NCBI RefSeq assembly: GCF_047501175.1
Contig: NZ_JBEQWH010000006.1
Coordinates: 72,966 to 136,965, forward strand
From: Methanoprimaticola sp047501175
GTDB lineage: Archaea > Thermoplasmatota > Thermoplasmata > Methanomassiliicoccales > Methanomethylophilaceae
Direction of reading: 5' to 3'
Length of the DNA stretch: 64,000 nucleotides
Shown: one piece after another, positions 47,967-57,125 of the stretch
Layout of the letters: every line of letters begins with the position of its first letter
Numbering within the stretch: the stretch's first letter is position 1
Translations under genes and position numbers: made by a program
Notes under the pieces: model-generated
The model's input: only the letters and a program-made list of their open reading frames with translations
What the model was told of the DNA's origin: nothing
The model's database searches: none

Positions 47967-48467
47967 TCATGCCTTGAAAATCCTGTTCCCGGGAGCAGGT
48001 CTGTGATACTTCCCGGTCATCTCCTCGATGACGATCTCGTAGACGCCCGCGGGACCGACTGCCTTGTCGTTCATGCTGTCGGCCTTCCTTTCGGGCGTAA
48101 GCTTGTCGACTGTGGTTCTGAGGACCTTCCTCTTGGTCTCGAAGTCGTCTATGACCTTCACGGTGCCTTTGATGATGACTGATTCATAGATCGAGGTGGT
48201 GTTGCACGCATCATCCCCGCATCTCTCGAACCCTCCCTCGTCCACCACCGTGAACGAGCACCTGGGGTCCTTCTCCAGATTAGCCATCTTCATCCCCTGC
48301 TTCCTCCCGTGGAAGAATACCCTGCCGTCCATCAGGATGTAGTTTATCGGGGTGGCGTAGGGCGACCCGTCCGCGTCCACAGTGGCGATCACTCCCATCT
48401 TCGATCTGTCGAGGAGGGCGAGCATCTCGCCCTTCGTCAGCTGATACTTCTGCATGTTGGGTTCCAT
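47967..48467 (-). CDS. NimA-like FMN-binding split-barrel protein
   Basis: A 166-residue pyridoxamine 5'-phosphate oxidase-like flavoprotein. VIATVDADGSPYATPINYILMDGRVFFHGRKQGMK is interrupted only by normal variation from the NimA (5-nitroimidazole reductase) group, and CSFTVVDE and YESVIIKGTV follow. It probably reduces small aromatic or nitro compounds or binds a flavin/F420-type cofactor; the substrate is unknown. ATG 48467 overlaps the 3' end of the upstream PH-like gene by 31 nt; ATG 48455 is an alternative start. Confidence 0.8.
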   Translation of the reverse strand: MEPNMQKYQLTKGEMLALLDRSKMGVIATVDADGSPYATPINYILMDGRVFFHGRKQGMKMANLEKDPRCSFTVVDEGGFERCGDDACNTTSIYESVIIKGTVKVIDDFETKRKVLRTTVDKLTPERKADSMNDKAVGPAGVYEIVIEEMTGKYHRPAPGNRIFKA

Positions 48468-49471
48468 GCCGTAACATCCTTGCAGGGGATATATTGGGTG
48501 TTCGTTGTATCGACAACGTCGGAGACCCTCTGCTGTAACTGGTCATGGAATTCCCTGGTCTCCTCGTCGCTTCCGAGGTTGAACACCACCACCTTCTCGG
48601 CGGTATGGACGACTATGCAGACGTCGGTGGATGTGTGCACCGCGAGCCTGTACTTCCCGAACTCGTCGTTCTTGAAGTTCCCGGTCAGGTAGTTGGCGTT
48701 GCCGAGGCCTCCGACCCTCACTCCGTACGACACGTCGTCGCGTAGCTCGATGTTGTCGATGTCTTCGTACGGGATCTCCTCGTGCATCATGGTGGCGTCC
48801 ACCTCGAGCGAATTCTCGTTCATCCACGCATCGACATGCCCCATGGTCATGGACGCCGCGATGATGACGATGACCGCCGCGACGGAGATCAGGACGACCG
48901 CCGCGACCGCTCTGACCATCTTTCTATGGTTCTTCGCGTTCTCTCCGGCCCTCTCGGGATCGATGCTCATGCTCCCGGCCTTGGAGGCATCCCTTATGCG
49001 GTTGTACGCGTCCATCGTGGATGTCTCGTCCTTCAGGTTGAATGCGGCATACTTCTCCTTCCCCCTCTCGGTGTAGGAGACGACGATCATGAGGTCGACC
49101 GCGGTGCTGCCGGCGAACCTGTAGTGTCCGAGGGAATCGTTGGTGAAGTCTCCGGACCCCCTCTTTATCCCGCCGTAGCCGTATGTCCTGAGTCCGGGCT
49201 TGAAGCCGCTGACACAGTCCACGGACCGTATCGCATCGTAGGGGATCTCGAACTTGGCCATGGGGGCGTCTATCGAGATGCGGTCCTCCTCAAGTCTCAC
49301 CCAGTCCCCGCCTATGGCCAGGAACGGGATGAATATCACGATCATGGACACCGCAAAGATGACCCAGAACAGGGACATGGGTATGTCGGTCGTGCTTAGG
49401 AGGATTATGTCCAGAACGATCAGTGCGATGGATGCTACGATCCCTATGCCGATCTTCTGGATGTCCCTCAT
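48437..49471 (-). CDS. Membrane protein with two PH-like domains
   Basis: A 344-residue protein. Two helices (about residues 7-29 and 36-54) precede a PH-like domain (about 60-160), followed by a third helix (about 187-209) and a second PH-like domain (about 222-325). The two soluble parts are visibly duplicated: IPYDAIRSVDCVSGFKPGLR/IPYEDIDNIELRDDVSYGVR and FTNDSLGHYRFA/FKNDEFGKYRLA. The fold resembles bacterial PH (bPH) domains; the function is unknown. The last 25 or so residues look non-conserved and overlap the NimA-like gene. Confidence 0.65.
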   Translation of the reverse strand: MRDIQKIGIGIVASIALIVLDIILLSTTDIPMSLFWVIFAVSMIVIFIPFLAIGGDWVRLEEDRISIDAPMAKFEIPYDAIRSVDCVSGFKPGLRTYGYGGIKRGSGDFTNDSLGHYRFAGSTAVDLMIVVSYTERGKEKYAAFNLKDETSTMDAYNRIRDASKAGSMSIDPERAGENAKNHRKMVRAVAAVVLISVAAVIVIIAASMTMGHVDAWMNENSLEVDATMMHEEIPYEDIDNIELRDDVSYGVRVGGLGNANYLTGNFKNDEFGKYRLAVHTSTDVCIVVHTAEKVVVFNLGSDEETREFHDQLQQRVSDVVDTTNTQYIPCKDVTAWNPTCRSIS

Positions 49472-49631
49472 GCGTTCGTGTATGTTATCTTGTTATAAAT
49501 CCCTCATAGTGGGGATCTTCGTCGATTGTGAATATTCATTCACTGCAACGATTTTCGCGGTATTGTCGCATCCGTGGGTGAGGTCACAAAGAGTGCGATC
49601 CATTTCGAGACAACATCGGTTGATGTAAAAG

Positions 49632-49716
49632 TGGCGCCGAGGGAGAGATTCGAACTCCCGAGGATTACTCCAGCGGTTTTCGAGACCGCCGCCATACCGG
49701 GCTTGGCTACCTCGGC
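49632..49716 (-). tRNA. tRNA-Ser (anticodon CGA)
   Basis: On the minus strand acceptor GCCGAGG (49716-49710) pairs with CCTCGGC (49642-49636), followed by G73 and CCA. The anticodon stem GCGGT/ACCGC encloses CTCGAAA, giving CGA, which reads TCG. The long variable arm is typical of serine tRNAs. Confidence 0.93.
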
Positions 49717-49830
49717 TTGAGCAACCCGACTTATTCTCCATATAAAGCGTTTTGCGCCGTCCAATTGTTCCGATCAGAGGATCGATCGAACGATCGGGCC
49801 TGGACCTGCGCCTATGTGAGTACAAGTCTA

Positions 49831-49896
49831 GGTATAGGTATAGGTATAGGTATAGATATAGGTATAGATATAGGTATAGATATAGGTATAGATATA
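49831..49896. repeat. Hexanucleotide tandem repeat (GGTATA/GATATA)
   Basis: Eleven perfect 6-bp units: four GGTATA, then GATATA GGTATA three times, then GATATA. The array ends 9 nt before the ATG at 49906. Each unit contains TATA, so the array is also a string of potential TBP sites. Read in the ATG's frame it stays open (Gly-Ile/Asp-Ile repeats), but no suitable upstream start is evident. Confidence 0.92.
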
Positions 49897-49905
49897 GGCT
49901 ATGTC

Positions 49906-51597
49906 ATGACCATCCCCATCGACGTCGGAAGGCTCATCGTCGAGAGGACGATAGAGAGCGAGAGGATCGAGTACAAGAAAGGTTGGAATCCAGAATCCAT
50001 CCTTCATACAATGTGTGCCTTCGCCAACGACATTGACAATCTCGGTGGAGGATACATCATAGTCGGTATGGAGGAGGTCGATGGGATGCCTGGCGGAACG
50101 ATCGTCGGGGTGGATCCCGCCGCTGTGGATGGTTATAACAAGGAGCTCCTTAACCTTTGCAACAAGGTCGAGCCACGTTATCTGGCAGAGACGGACACGG
50201 CGGTCATTGACGGGAAGACGCTATTCGCCATATGGGTGTCGGGTGGGAACGACCGTCCCTACAAATGCCCGACCGGCCTCTCTTCGAGGAATGAGTCCAA
50301 GGCATACTACATACGCAAGATGAGCAGCACGGTCCGTGCGAACCCCAGCGAGGAGAGGGAGCTGTTCAACATCTCGGAGGTCGTGCCTTTCGACGACCGT
50401 CCGAACAGGAGTGCGACCCTGAGCAGCCTGAGGGTCGCCTTGATAGAGGAGTACCTCTCGATGGTCCACAGCACCTTGGCCGGGAAGGTGTTCAGCATGC
50501 CGATCGAGGAAGTGGCCAGGAAGCTGCATCTGGTATCAGGGCCCTCTGAGGACCTCCGCCCCATAAACGTTGCGCTGATGTTCTTCAATGACCATCCCGA
50601 GGACTACTTCAGGAACGCACACATCGAGGTGGTGCTCAAACCGGATCCGACTGGCATCAACATGGTGGAGCGCACTTTCAGCGGACCTCTGAACCGGCAG
50701 ATCGTGGACGTGGTCTCCTATATCAGGAACAATGTGCTGGAAGAGATGGTCGTCAAGAGAAGCGACCGTGCAGAGGCCGACCGTATATCCAATTACCCGA
50801 TAGGGGCCATCGAGGAGGCGGTCTCCAACGCCGTGTATCATAAGAGCTATCAGATCCCGGAACCGGTAACCATCGTCGTGACCTCGGATCGTCTGGAGAT
50901 CACCAGCATCCCGGGGCCGGACAGTGGGATCACGGACGAGGACCTCCGGAACTTGCGCATGGTTGGCAAGAGGTACCGCAATCGCAGGATAGGGGATTAT
51001 TTGAAAGAGTTCGGACTGGCCGAGGCCAGAAACACCGGTGTGCCGCTCATGGTCGAGTCCATGGTGTCCAATGGTTCCGACCTCCCCGTGTTCAGGACCG
51101 ATCCCGAGCGCTCATATTTCACGGTGGTACTGCACAAGCATTCAGCATTCATCCAGAGGGCGGTCATGAAAGGTGACAGGGTGACCGTCCGTCGCACCAG
51201 GCAGGAGATAATCGACGAGGTCATGGCCCTGTTCTCAACCAACGGGGAGATGTCAATGAGGGACCTGTCCGATAGCATGGGGTACAAGAGTCCTCCGACC
51301 TCCCTCAAGGCCGTCGTATCGATGCTGATCTCGGACGGGACCCTGGAGTACACCAGGAAGGAACGTGCCAGCCCGTATCAGAGGATCCGCATGGTCAGAC
51401 GCGGGCGACTTCGCCTGCGTCCCGTCTTGGACGGGAGCTCCTCATACATCGCCCCGATGAGCTCGGGCAACATGCCCATGTCCGCATCGTCGATGACGAT
51501 CATGCTCCTGGCACCCTCGTACGGGGGCACGGTCTCACGGCTGGACAGCATCCTTGTCGACGACGGTGTGACCTTGACCATCAGCCTGTCGTCGTAG
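49906..51597 (+). CDS. AlbA_2/RecG-like ATP-binding putative transcriptional regulator
   Basis: A protein of up to 563 residues. Residues 20-150 form an AlbA_2 (Schlafen AAA_4) domain with ESERIEYKKGWN and GGGYIIVGMEEVDG. Residues 300-400 hold a GHKL-like ATP-binding part (IGAIEEAVSNAVYHKSYQ), and residues 425-490 a winged helix-turn-helix (MSMRDLSDSMGYKSPP). This architecture is annotated as 'RecG-like helicase' but lacks helicase motifs. The native end is probably near RIRMV (about 51395); the remaining codons are antisense to the TfoX-like gene. ATG 49906 follows the hexamer repeat. Confidence 0.8.
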   Translation: MTIPIDVGRLIVERTIESERIEYKKGWNPESILHTMCAFANDIDNLGGGYIIVGMEEVDGMPGGTIVGVDPAAVDGYNKELLNLCNKVEPRYLAETDTAVIDGKTLFAIWVSGGNDRPYKCPTGLSSRNESKAYYIRKMSSTVRANPSEERELFNISEVVPFDDRPNRSATLSSLRVALIEEYLSMVHSTLAGKVFSMPIEEVARKLHLVSGPSEDLRPINVALMFFNDHPEDYFRNAHIEVVLKPDPTGINMVERTFSGPLNRQIVDVVSYIRNNVLEEMVVKRSDRAEADRISNYPIGAIEEAVSNAVYHKSYQIPEPVTIVVTSDRLEITSIPGPDSGITDEDLRNLRMVGKRYRNRRIGDYLKEFGLAEARNTGVPLMVESMVSNGSDLPVFRTDPERSYFTVVLHKHSAFIQRAVMKGDRVTVRRTRQEIIDEVMALFSTNGEMSMRDLSDSMGYKSPPTSLKAVVSMLISDGTLEYTRKERASPYQRIRMVRRGRLRLRPVLDGSSSYIAPMSSGNMPMSASSMTIMLLAPSYGGTVSRLDSILVDDGVTLTISLSS

Positions 51598-51743
51598 ATG
51601 CCTCCGAAGAGCCTTCCGCGACAGTAAAGGAGGTACTCCCCCATCATCTTCCTGGATGCGATGCCATCGATGGGCGACAGGACCTCCATGATCTTCACAT
51701 AGGCTTCCGCGGTCGTGGGTATGCGCACGGCATCGCGATGCAT
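51378..51743 (-). CDS. TfoX N-terminal domain protein
   Basis: A 121-residue protein with the TfoX-N pattern ASRKMMGEYLLYCRGRLFGGIYDDRLMVKV, found in competence regulators and many free-standing small proteins of unknown role. The C-terminal ELPSKTGRRRSRPR is basic and may bind nucleic acid. Its 3' part overlaps the AlbA_2 frame on the opposite strand. It is divergent from proA, 34 nt away. Confidence 0.8.
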   Translation of the reverse strand: MHRDAVRIPTTAEAYVKIMEVLSPIDGIASRKMMGEYLLYCRGRLFGGIYDDRLMVKVTPSSTRMLSSRETVPPYEGARSMIVIDDADMGMLPELIGAMYEELPSKTGRRRSRPRLTMRIL

Positions 51744-51777
51744 TCTTTAAATCGCGCGCGTGCATCCCCCATCCATC

Positions 51778-53100
51778 ATGACAGACATCATCGCCGAGGT
51801 CAAGGCTGCCAAGACCGCATCCATCCTGCTCTCGTCAGTCCCTACGTCCCGTAAGGACGCGGCGCTCGACGCAATGGCCAATGCGCTCGACGCCGCCAGG
51901 GAGGACATCCTGAGGGCCAACGCGATCGACCTCGAGAAGGGGAGGAGGCTGGTGGATTCGGGAGAGATCTCCGCTTCCATGTACAAGAGGCTGGCGATCG
52001 ACGATTCCAAGATAGATGGGATGATCGCAGGCATCCGCGACGTGATGTCCCTGGGCGATCCCGTCGGGGAGGTGATGTCCGCCCTGGACCTGGACGACGG
52101 GCTCACGCTGTATCAGATACGTTGCCCCATAGGAATGCTGGGCGTGATCTTCGAATCACGTCCTGACGTGGTCCCCCAGATAATGTCGCTATGCCTGAAA
52201 TCGGGGAACGGCGTTGCGTTCAAAGGGGGTCGCGAGGCGTCGGAGTCCATCAGGACCCTGTTCGCGATACTCCGCGACGCGGCATCGTCCGCAGGCATCC
52301 CTGCCGAGTCGTTCGTCCTCATGGAGTCCAGGGACGACATCAACGCCATACTCGGCCTTCACGATTACATAGACCTCCTGATACCCAGGGGCTCCAACGA
52401 CTTCGTCAGGTACATCCAGGAGAACACCAGGATCCCGGTTCTCGGACATGCCGCAGGCATATGCCACGTGTATGTGGACGGCGATGCGGACCTGGATATG
52501 GCCTGCTCGGTGGTCCTGGACTCTAAGATCCAGTATCCTGCCGTGTGCAACGCGGCGGAGACGCTCCTCGTCGACTCCCGCGTGGCGGGGGATTTCCTTC
52601 CACGCATGGCATCCCTGTTCGAGGAGAAGGGCGTGGAGATGCGCGGGGACCCCCGTACATTGGAGATAATATCCGTGAAGGAGGCCCGCGAGGAGGACTG
52701 GGACACGGAGTACGGGGACCTCACGATCTCCATCCGCATCGTGGACTCCATCGAGGAGGCGATAGGCTTCATAAACTCCCACGGGTCGCACCACACCGAC
52801 GCGATCGTCACCCGGGATATGTCTCGTGCGTCCAGGTTCGTCGCAGGGGTGGATTCCGCGGATGTCTTCGTCAACGCTTCCACCAGGTTCGCGGACGGTT
52901 TCCGCTATGGGAAGGGCGCGGAGGTCGGCATCAGCACCAACAAGATCCACGCCCGCGGGCCCGTCGGCATGGAGGGCCTGATGATCTACAAGTACGTGCT
53001 TATCGGGAACGGGCAGGTCGTGAGGGACTATGCCGGCCCCGGGGCGAAGGGGTTCAAGCACGTCCCCTCATCGGAGATCTATCCGTTCGGGGGCGAGTGA
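51778..53100 (+). CDS. proA: Glutamate-5-semialdehyde dehydrogenase
   Basis: A 440-residue gamma-glutamyl phosphate reductase that makes glutamate semialdehyde with NADPH for proline synthesis. The catalytic cysteine region is YPAVCNAAETLLV; other family parts are GVIFESRPDV, LIPRGSNDFVRYI and TRFADGFRYGKGAEVGIST. ATG 51778 is chosen over GTG 51760 because the TATA-like CTTTAAATC (51745-51753) lies about 27 nt upstream, implying a leaderless mRNA. It precedes proB with no gap. Confidence 0.95.
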   Translation: MTDIIAEVKAAKTASILLSSVPTSRKDAALDAMANALDAAREDILRANAIDLEKGRRLVDSGEISASMYKRLAIDDSKIDGMIAGIRDVMSLGDPVGEVMSALDLDDGLTLYQIRCPIGMLGVIFESRPDVVPQIMSLCLKSGNGVAFKGGREASESIRTLFAILRDAASSAGIPAESFVLMESRDDINAILGLHDYIDLLIPRGSNDFVRYIQENTRIPVLGHAAGICHVYVDGDADLDMACSVVLDSKIQYPAVCNAAETLLVDSRVAGDFLPRMASLFEEKGVEMRGDPRTLEIISVKEAREEDWDTEYGDLTISIRIVDSIEEAIGFINSHGSHHTDAIVTRDMSRASRFVAGVDSADVFVNASTRFADGFRYGKGAEVGISTNKIHARGPVGMEGLMIYKYVLIGNGQVVRDYAGPGAKGFKHVPSSEIYPFGGE

Positions 53101-54210
53101 TTGGACCGCAGGGAGCTCCTCGCGGACGCCACCCGCATCGTCGTCAAGATCGGCTCATCGTCCATCATGAGGTCGAAGACCTCCATATCCAGGGACTTCA
53201 TGGATTCCGTGGCGGAGCAGATCGCAAGGCTCAGGAAGGAGGGCAAGGAGGTCCTTGTCGTCTCATCTGGAGCGATAGCCATCGGCCTGAAGGCGATGGG
53301 TGTGGTCCCCAAGCCCAAGGAGATCCCGGTGAGGCAGGCCGCCGCATCCGTCGGCCAGGGCATCCTGATGAGGGAGTGGGGCGATTGCTTCCAGCGTCAC
53401 GGGCTGATCGTGGGACAGGTGCTCCTGACGATGGACGACTACTCGGTGAGGGACCAGGCCGTCAGCCTGAACAACACCATCGAGTCGCTCCTCAAGAACG
53501 GGGTCGTCCCGATCTTCAACGAGAACGACGCGGTCAGCGACTACGAGATCAAGTTCGGGGACAACGACACGCTCTCGGCGATCGTCGCCAGCAGGACCGA
53601 TGCGGACCTCCTGGTGATCCTCTCGGACGTGGAGGGGCTGTTCGATTCGGACCCGACGTCCAACCCGGACGCGAAGCTCGTTCCCGTGGTGAGCGACGTG
53701 GACTCCATCCGTCACATGGCCGGGGACTCCGTGTCCGGCGTGGGGACGGGAGGGATGAGGACCAAGCTGGATGCCGCCGTCATCTGCAGGGATGCGGGAT
53801 GCCTGATGATCATCGCCCTCAGCTCGAAGGACGATGTCGTCTATCGCACGGCGATGGGCGAGGATGTGGGCACGGTGTTCCTCACGGACACTGGGATATC
53901 CAAGAAGAGGCGTTGGATCAAGTCCGCGCACTCCTTGGGACGCATAATCGTCGACGAGGGTGCGGGAAAGGCCATCCTGGACCACAAATCGCTCCTTCCC
54001 ATAGGGATACGCGGGATCGAGGGGAGGTTCGACAAGGGCGAGGTGGTCGAGATCGTCTGCAACGGGGAGGCCATAGCCAAGGCCATATCCGGTTACGATT
54101 CCTCGGAGCTCTCCCGCATCGCGGGGAAGAGGAGCGCCGACATAGAGGGCATCCTCGGACGCAAGGGACACGCGGATGCGGTCCTGTCGGAGAACATCGC
54201 GTTGCTCTGA
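53101..54210 (+). CDS. proB: Glutamate 5-kinase
   Basis: A 369-residue kinase that phosphorylates glutamate in the first step of proline synthesis. The amino-acid kinase domain has VVKIGSSSI, VSSGAIAIGL and FNENDAV...FGDNDTLSA; the C-terminal PUA domain starts near 275 (GRIIVDEGAGKAI). It begins with TTG immediately after the proA stop (TGATTG), so translation is coupled. No proC is seen in this window. Confidence 0.95.
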   Translation: MDRRELLADATRIVVKIGSSSIMRSKTSISRDFMDSVAEQIARLRKEGKEVLVVSSGAIAIGLKAMGVVPKPKEIPVRQAAASVGQGILMREWGDCFQRHGLIVGQVLLTMDDYSVRDQAVSLNNTIESLLKNGVVPIFNENDAVSDYEIKFGDNDTLSAIVASRTDADLLVILSDVEGLFDSDPTSNPDAKLVPVVSDVDSIRHMAGDSVSGVGTGGMRTKLDAAVICRDAGCLMIIALSSKDDVVYRTAMGEDVGTVFLTDTGISKKRRWIKSAHSLGRIIVDEGAGKAILDHKSLLPIGIRGIEGRFDKGEVVEIVCNGEAIAKAISGYDSSELSRIAGKRSADIEGILGRKGHADAVLSENIALL

Positions 54211-54276
54211 TCCTTCTCAACATCAGTTCGGCCCGTGGTCATCATCCGTCGACATTTCCATGCAATAAGTGTCGGG

Positions 54277-54293
54277 CCGCCCCATTGGGGCGG
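54277..54293. terminator. Hairpin between proB and the symporter gene
   Basis: CCGCCCC/GGGGCGG with a 3-nt loop, between two convergent genes; on the plus strand it is followed by TAAGGGGTTTT. Confidence 0.55.
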
Positions 54294-54312
54294 TAAGGGG
54301 TTTTGGAGGGGA

Positions 54313-55746
54313 TCACTCCCACTCGGTGATGTTCTCGGTGTGCTTCACATCCTTGATGCTGTCGCGGTGGAACTCGGGTTCCTCGATCCCTGCCTTCTTC
54401 TGCGCGCGGTAGTCCTTGTAGACTGCGAACGCGATCGGAGAGAGCACGGCTACGATGAGGATGTTGACCAGTCCCATCAGGGCGTTGAACGTGTCACTGA
54501 TGTGATCGAGCACAGAGGTGCTGACCAGACTGGAGAGCAGTATGACCAGAAGGACGATGATACGGACGATGTTGATCGTCATCTTGTTGTCCTTGATGAA
54601 CCTCACATTGGATTCGGACATCGTGTAGTATCCGATCATACTCGTGAATGCGAAGATCAGCATGAATCCGGCGATTATGTAGTTGGCAGCACTGCCTATG
54701 GCCGTGCTGGACATGACAGCCTGCACGAGGTTGGCTCCCGACAGGTCGAGGGCGTAGATGCTCTCGAACGTTCCGAAGGACAGGACGACGAGTGCTGTGA
54801 CGGTACAGACGATCAGGGTGTCGACAAGGACACCGAAGGACTGGATCATACCCTGCTTCGCAGGGTGGCTGGTGTCCGCGGATGCGGCGACGTTCGCGAT
54901 GGAACCGAGACCTGCCTCGTTGGAGAAGATACCTCTCCTCATACCGATGATCATGGCGGTTCCGAGTCCTCCTCCAACGAGGGCGGGTGCATCGAACGCG
55001 TACTCGAAGATCATGCCGAAGGCATTCCCGATGTTCTGCCAGTTGAGCGCTATGGCGACGAAGGCGAAGATGATCCACAGGAGTGCCATCAGGGGGACGA
55101 CCTTCGTGGAGAACCTTGCGATCCTCTTGACACCGCCGAAGATGATGATTCCGGCGACGGCCATGATGATGAGTCCGAAGACGAGGGCGTTGTTACCGAA
55201 GTCGAATGCTCCGGTAAGTGCGGAGGTGGCATTGGTCGCCTGGACTCCGACGAATCCGATCCCGAATGTCAGGATGAGCATGATGGCGACGAAGATCCCG
55301 AGAGGCCTGCTTCCGAGACCTTTAGTGGCATAGTATGCGGGGCCACCATAGTACTGTCCGTCCTCTTTCTTCTCTTTGAAGACCTGTGCGAGAGTACTCT
55401 CCATGAAACTGGTTGCGGATCCGATTATCGCAAAGACCCACATCCAGAATATTGCACCGGGCCCTCCGGTGACGATAGCTGTGGCGACTCCGGCGATGTT
55501 TCCAACACCGATACGTGCGCCCATACCTATACAGAACGCTTCGAAAGACGACACTTTGGATTTCGTCTTCCCCTCCTGGATTCCTGAGAAGGAAAGTTTG
55601 GAGGTCTCATTGATCTTGAGGATCTGGAGTCCCTTCAGTTTGATTGTGAAGAAGATCCCAAACACGACGAGAAGGATGAGTGCAGCCCACCAGACATAAC
55701 CGTTGATGCTGGTGAAGAAGTTGTCAACTGTTTCAACAATACCCAT
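54313..55746 (-). CDS. Sodium:alanine symporter family (AGCS) transporter
   Basis: A 477-residue transporter with about eleven helices. The signatures GMGARIGVGNIAGVATAI and GGPGAIFWMWVFAIIGSATSFMEST, with YYGGPAYY and GIFSNEAGLGS, are those of the AGCS family (AlsT/DagA/AgcS), which takes up alanine or glycine with Na+. In this context it could feed nitrogen metabolism. Codon use here is more A/T-rich than in the housekeeping neighbours. No partner gene is needed. Confidence 0.94.
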   Translation of the reverse strand: MGIVETVDNFFTSINGYVWWAALILLVVFGIFFTIKLKGLQILKINETSKLSFSGIQEGKTKSKVSSFEAFCIGMGARIGVGNIAGVATAIVTGGPGAIFWMWVFAIIGSATSFMESTLAQVFKEKKEDGQYYGGPAYYATKGLGSRPLGIFVAIMLILTFGIGFVGVQATNATSALTGAFDFGNNALVFGLIIMAVAGIIIFGGVKRIARFSTKVVPLMALLWIIFAFVAIALNWQNIGNAFGMIFEYAFDAPALVGGGLGTAMIIGMRRGIFSNEAGLGSIANVAASADTSHPAKQGMIQSFGVLVDTLIVCTVTALVVLSFGTFESIYALDLSGANLVQAVMSSTAIGSAANYIIAGFMLIFAFTSMIGYYTMSESNVRFIKDNKMTINIVRIIVLLVILLSSLVSTSVLDHISDTFNALMGLVNILIVAVLSPIAFAVYKDYRAQKKAGIEEPEFHRDSIKDVKHTENITEWE

Positions 55747-55828
55747 AAAATCAACTCCATGCGGATGTCAGAGAACGACATCTGCCGTGGTCGAAAGCTT
55801 TAGTGGAAAAGATGATTGAAGGAAAAGC

Positions 55829-55904
55829 TGGTGGGCCCGGCCGGATTTGAACCGGCGACCTCCGCCATGTCAAGGCGACGTCATAACCCCTAGACCACGA
55901 GCCC
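55829..55904 (-). tRNA. tRNA-Val (anticodon GAC)
   Basis: Acceptor GGGCTCG (55904-55898) pairs with CGGGCCC (one G-T) and is followed by A73 and CCA. The anticodon stem TCGCC/GGCGG encloses TTGACAT, giving GAC, which reads GTC. A TATA-like GATATAATA lies about 30 nt upstream. Confidence 0.93.
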
Positions 55905-56126
55905 AGCATAGTCGTGGATATTGTCCTTATTATTATATCTTTTGGTTGGTTCTACGGAGTGATACGAGCATCATCCTGGCAATTTCGAATATTTATGTCC
56001 GTTAATGGGATGGCGGATACATTTTTCGGTATACGATGTCGCCGCCGATCGCCAACTGGGTACCACGATCAGGAATGGTCCCGCAATCAGATTATACGGT
56101 ATCTCCCTTCGGGGTAAGTGAACATT

Positions 56127-57110
56127 ATGCTCACACTAGGCATCGAGGGAACGGCACATACGCTGGGAGTCGGGATCGTGGACTCGGACTGCAATGTCCT
56201 GGCAAATGAACTCGATATGTTCCGTCCGCCGCAGGGCGGGCTTCATCCGCGTGAGGCCGCGAACCATCATGCGGAGGTGGTAGCCGATGTCATGTCGCGC
56301 GCAATGGAAAAGGCGGGGGTCTCCCCGTCCGACATAGGGCTGGTCTCATTCTCGATGGGCCCCGGCCTCGGGCCTTGTCTGAGGGTCGCAGCCACTGCCG
56401 CCAGAGCATTCGCCTGTACGCTCGGGCTTCCGATAGTCGGGGTCAATCATTGCATCGCGCACATCGAGATCGGCCGTGCGCTCACCGGTTGCAGCGATCC
56501 AGCGCTGCTGTATGCTTCCGGAGGGAACACGCAGGTCATAGCGTTCTCGGAGGGACGTTATCGGATCTTCGGGGAGACCCAGGACATCGGGATCGGGAAC
56601 ATGCTCGACAAGCTCGGCAGGGATCTGGGGATGGGGTTCTACGCGGGCCCGGAGTTCGAGAGGCTTGCAAGAGAGGGCTCGAGATACCATGAGCTCCCAT
56701 ATTCCGTGAAGGGGATGGACATGGCATTCTCCGGTATGATCACCGCCGCGGTGGCCCTCCACAAGAAAGGTGTGCCGTTGGAGGACATAGCGTTCTCCGT
56801 GCAGGAGACCGCGTTCGCCATGCTCACGGAGGTCACCGAGAGGGCGATGGCCCACATAGGGAAGGACGAGGTCCTGCTCGGTGGAGGGGTGGCACAGAAC
56901 GGCCGTCTGCGCGACATGGTCGAAGACATGGCCCATGCGCGCGGAGCGGAGATGTTCGTCCCCGACAGGCAGTTCTGCAGGGACAACGGTGCGATGATCG
57001 CCTGGCTCGGAGCGGAGATGTATGGTTCCGGGGTCAGGATGGACATTCCGGAGACGGTCGTCCGTCAGAGGTTCAGGACGGACGATGTAGAGGTCACGTG
57101 GCGGGTCTGA
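56127..57110 (+). CDS. kae1: tRNA N6-threonylcarbamoyltransferase, Kae1 subunit of KEOPS
   Basis: A 327-residue Kae1/TsaD ATPase that transfers the threonylcarbamoyl group to A37 of ANN-decoding tRNAs. The metal-binding motif HCIAH is near residues 105-109; GPGLGPCLRVAATAARA and ASGGNTQVIAFSEGRYRI are typical. Unlike many euryarchaeal proteins it is not fused to the kinase Bud32, which is not seen in the window. ATG 56127 follows the TATA-like ATTATACGG (56091-56099); GTG 56118 is an alternative. Confidence 0.95.
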   Translation: MLTLGIEGTAHTLGVGIVDSDCNVLANELDMFRPPQGGLHPREAANHHAEVVADVMSRAMEKAGVSPSDIGLVSFSMGPGLGPCLRVAATAARAFACTLGLPIVGVNHCIAHIEIGRALTGCSDPALLYASGGNTQVIAFSEGRYRIFGETQDIGIGNMLDKLGRDLGMGFYAGPEFERLAREGSRYHELPYSVKGMDMAFSGMITAAVALHKKGVPLEDIAFSVQETAFAMLTEVTERAMAHIGKDEVLLGGGVAQNGRLRDMVEDMAHARGAEMFVPDRQFCRDNGAMIAWLGAEMYGSGVRMDIPETVVRQRFRTDDVEVTWRV

Positions 57111-57125
57111 GCCGAACGGCCAGCC

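Noticed and set aside
49717..49905. Longer N-terminus of the AlbA_2 protein including the Gly-Ile/Asp-Ile repeat.
   Set aside because: The extension would begin inside the tRNA-Ser boundary and consists of low-complexity repeat translation; the ATG at 49906 gives the normal domain start.
55914..56117. A 67-codon plus-strand frame upstream of kae1.
   Set aside because: It lies over the tRNA-Val promoter, has no ribosome site and loses protein-like composition halfway; there is no support for a gene.
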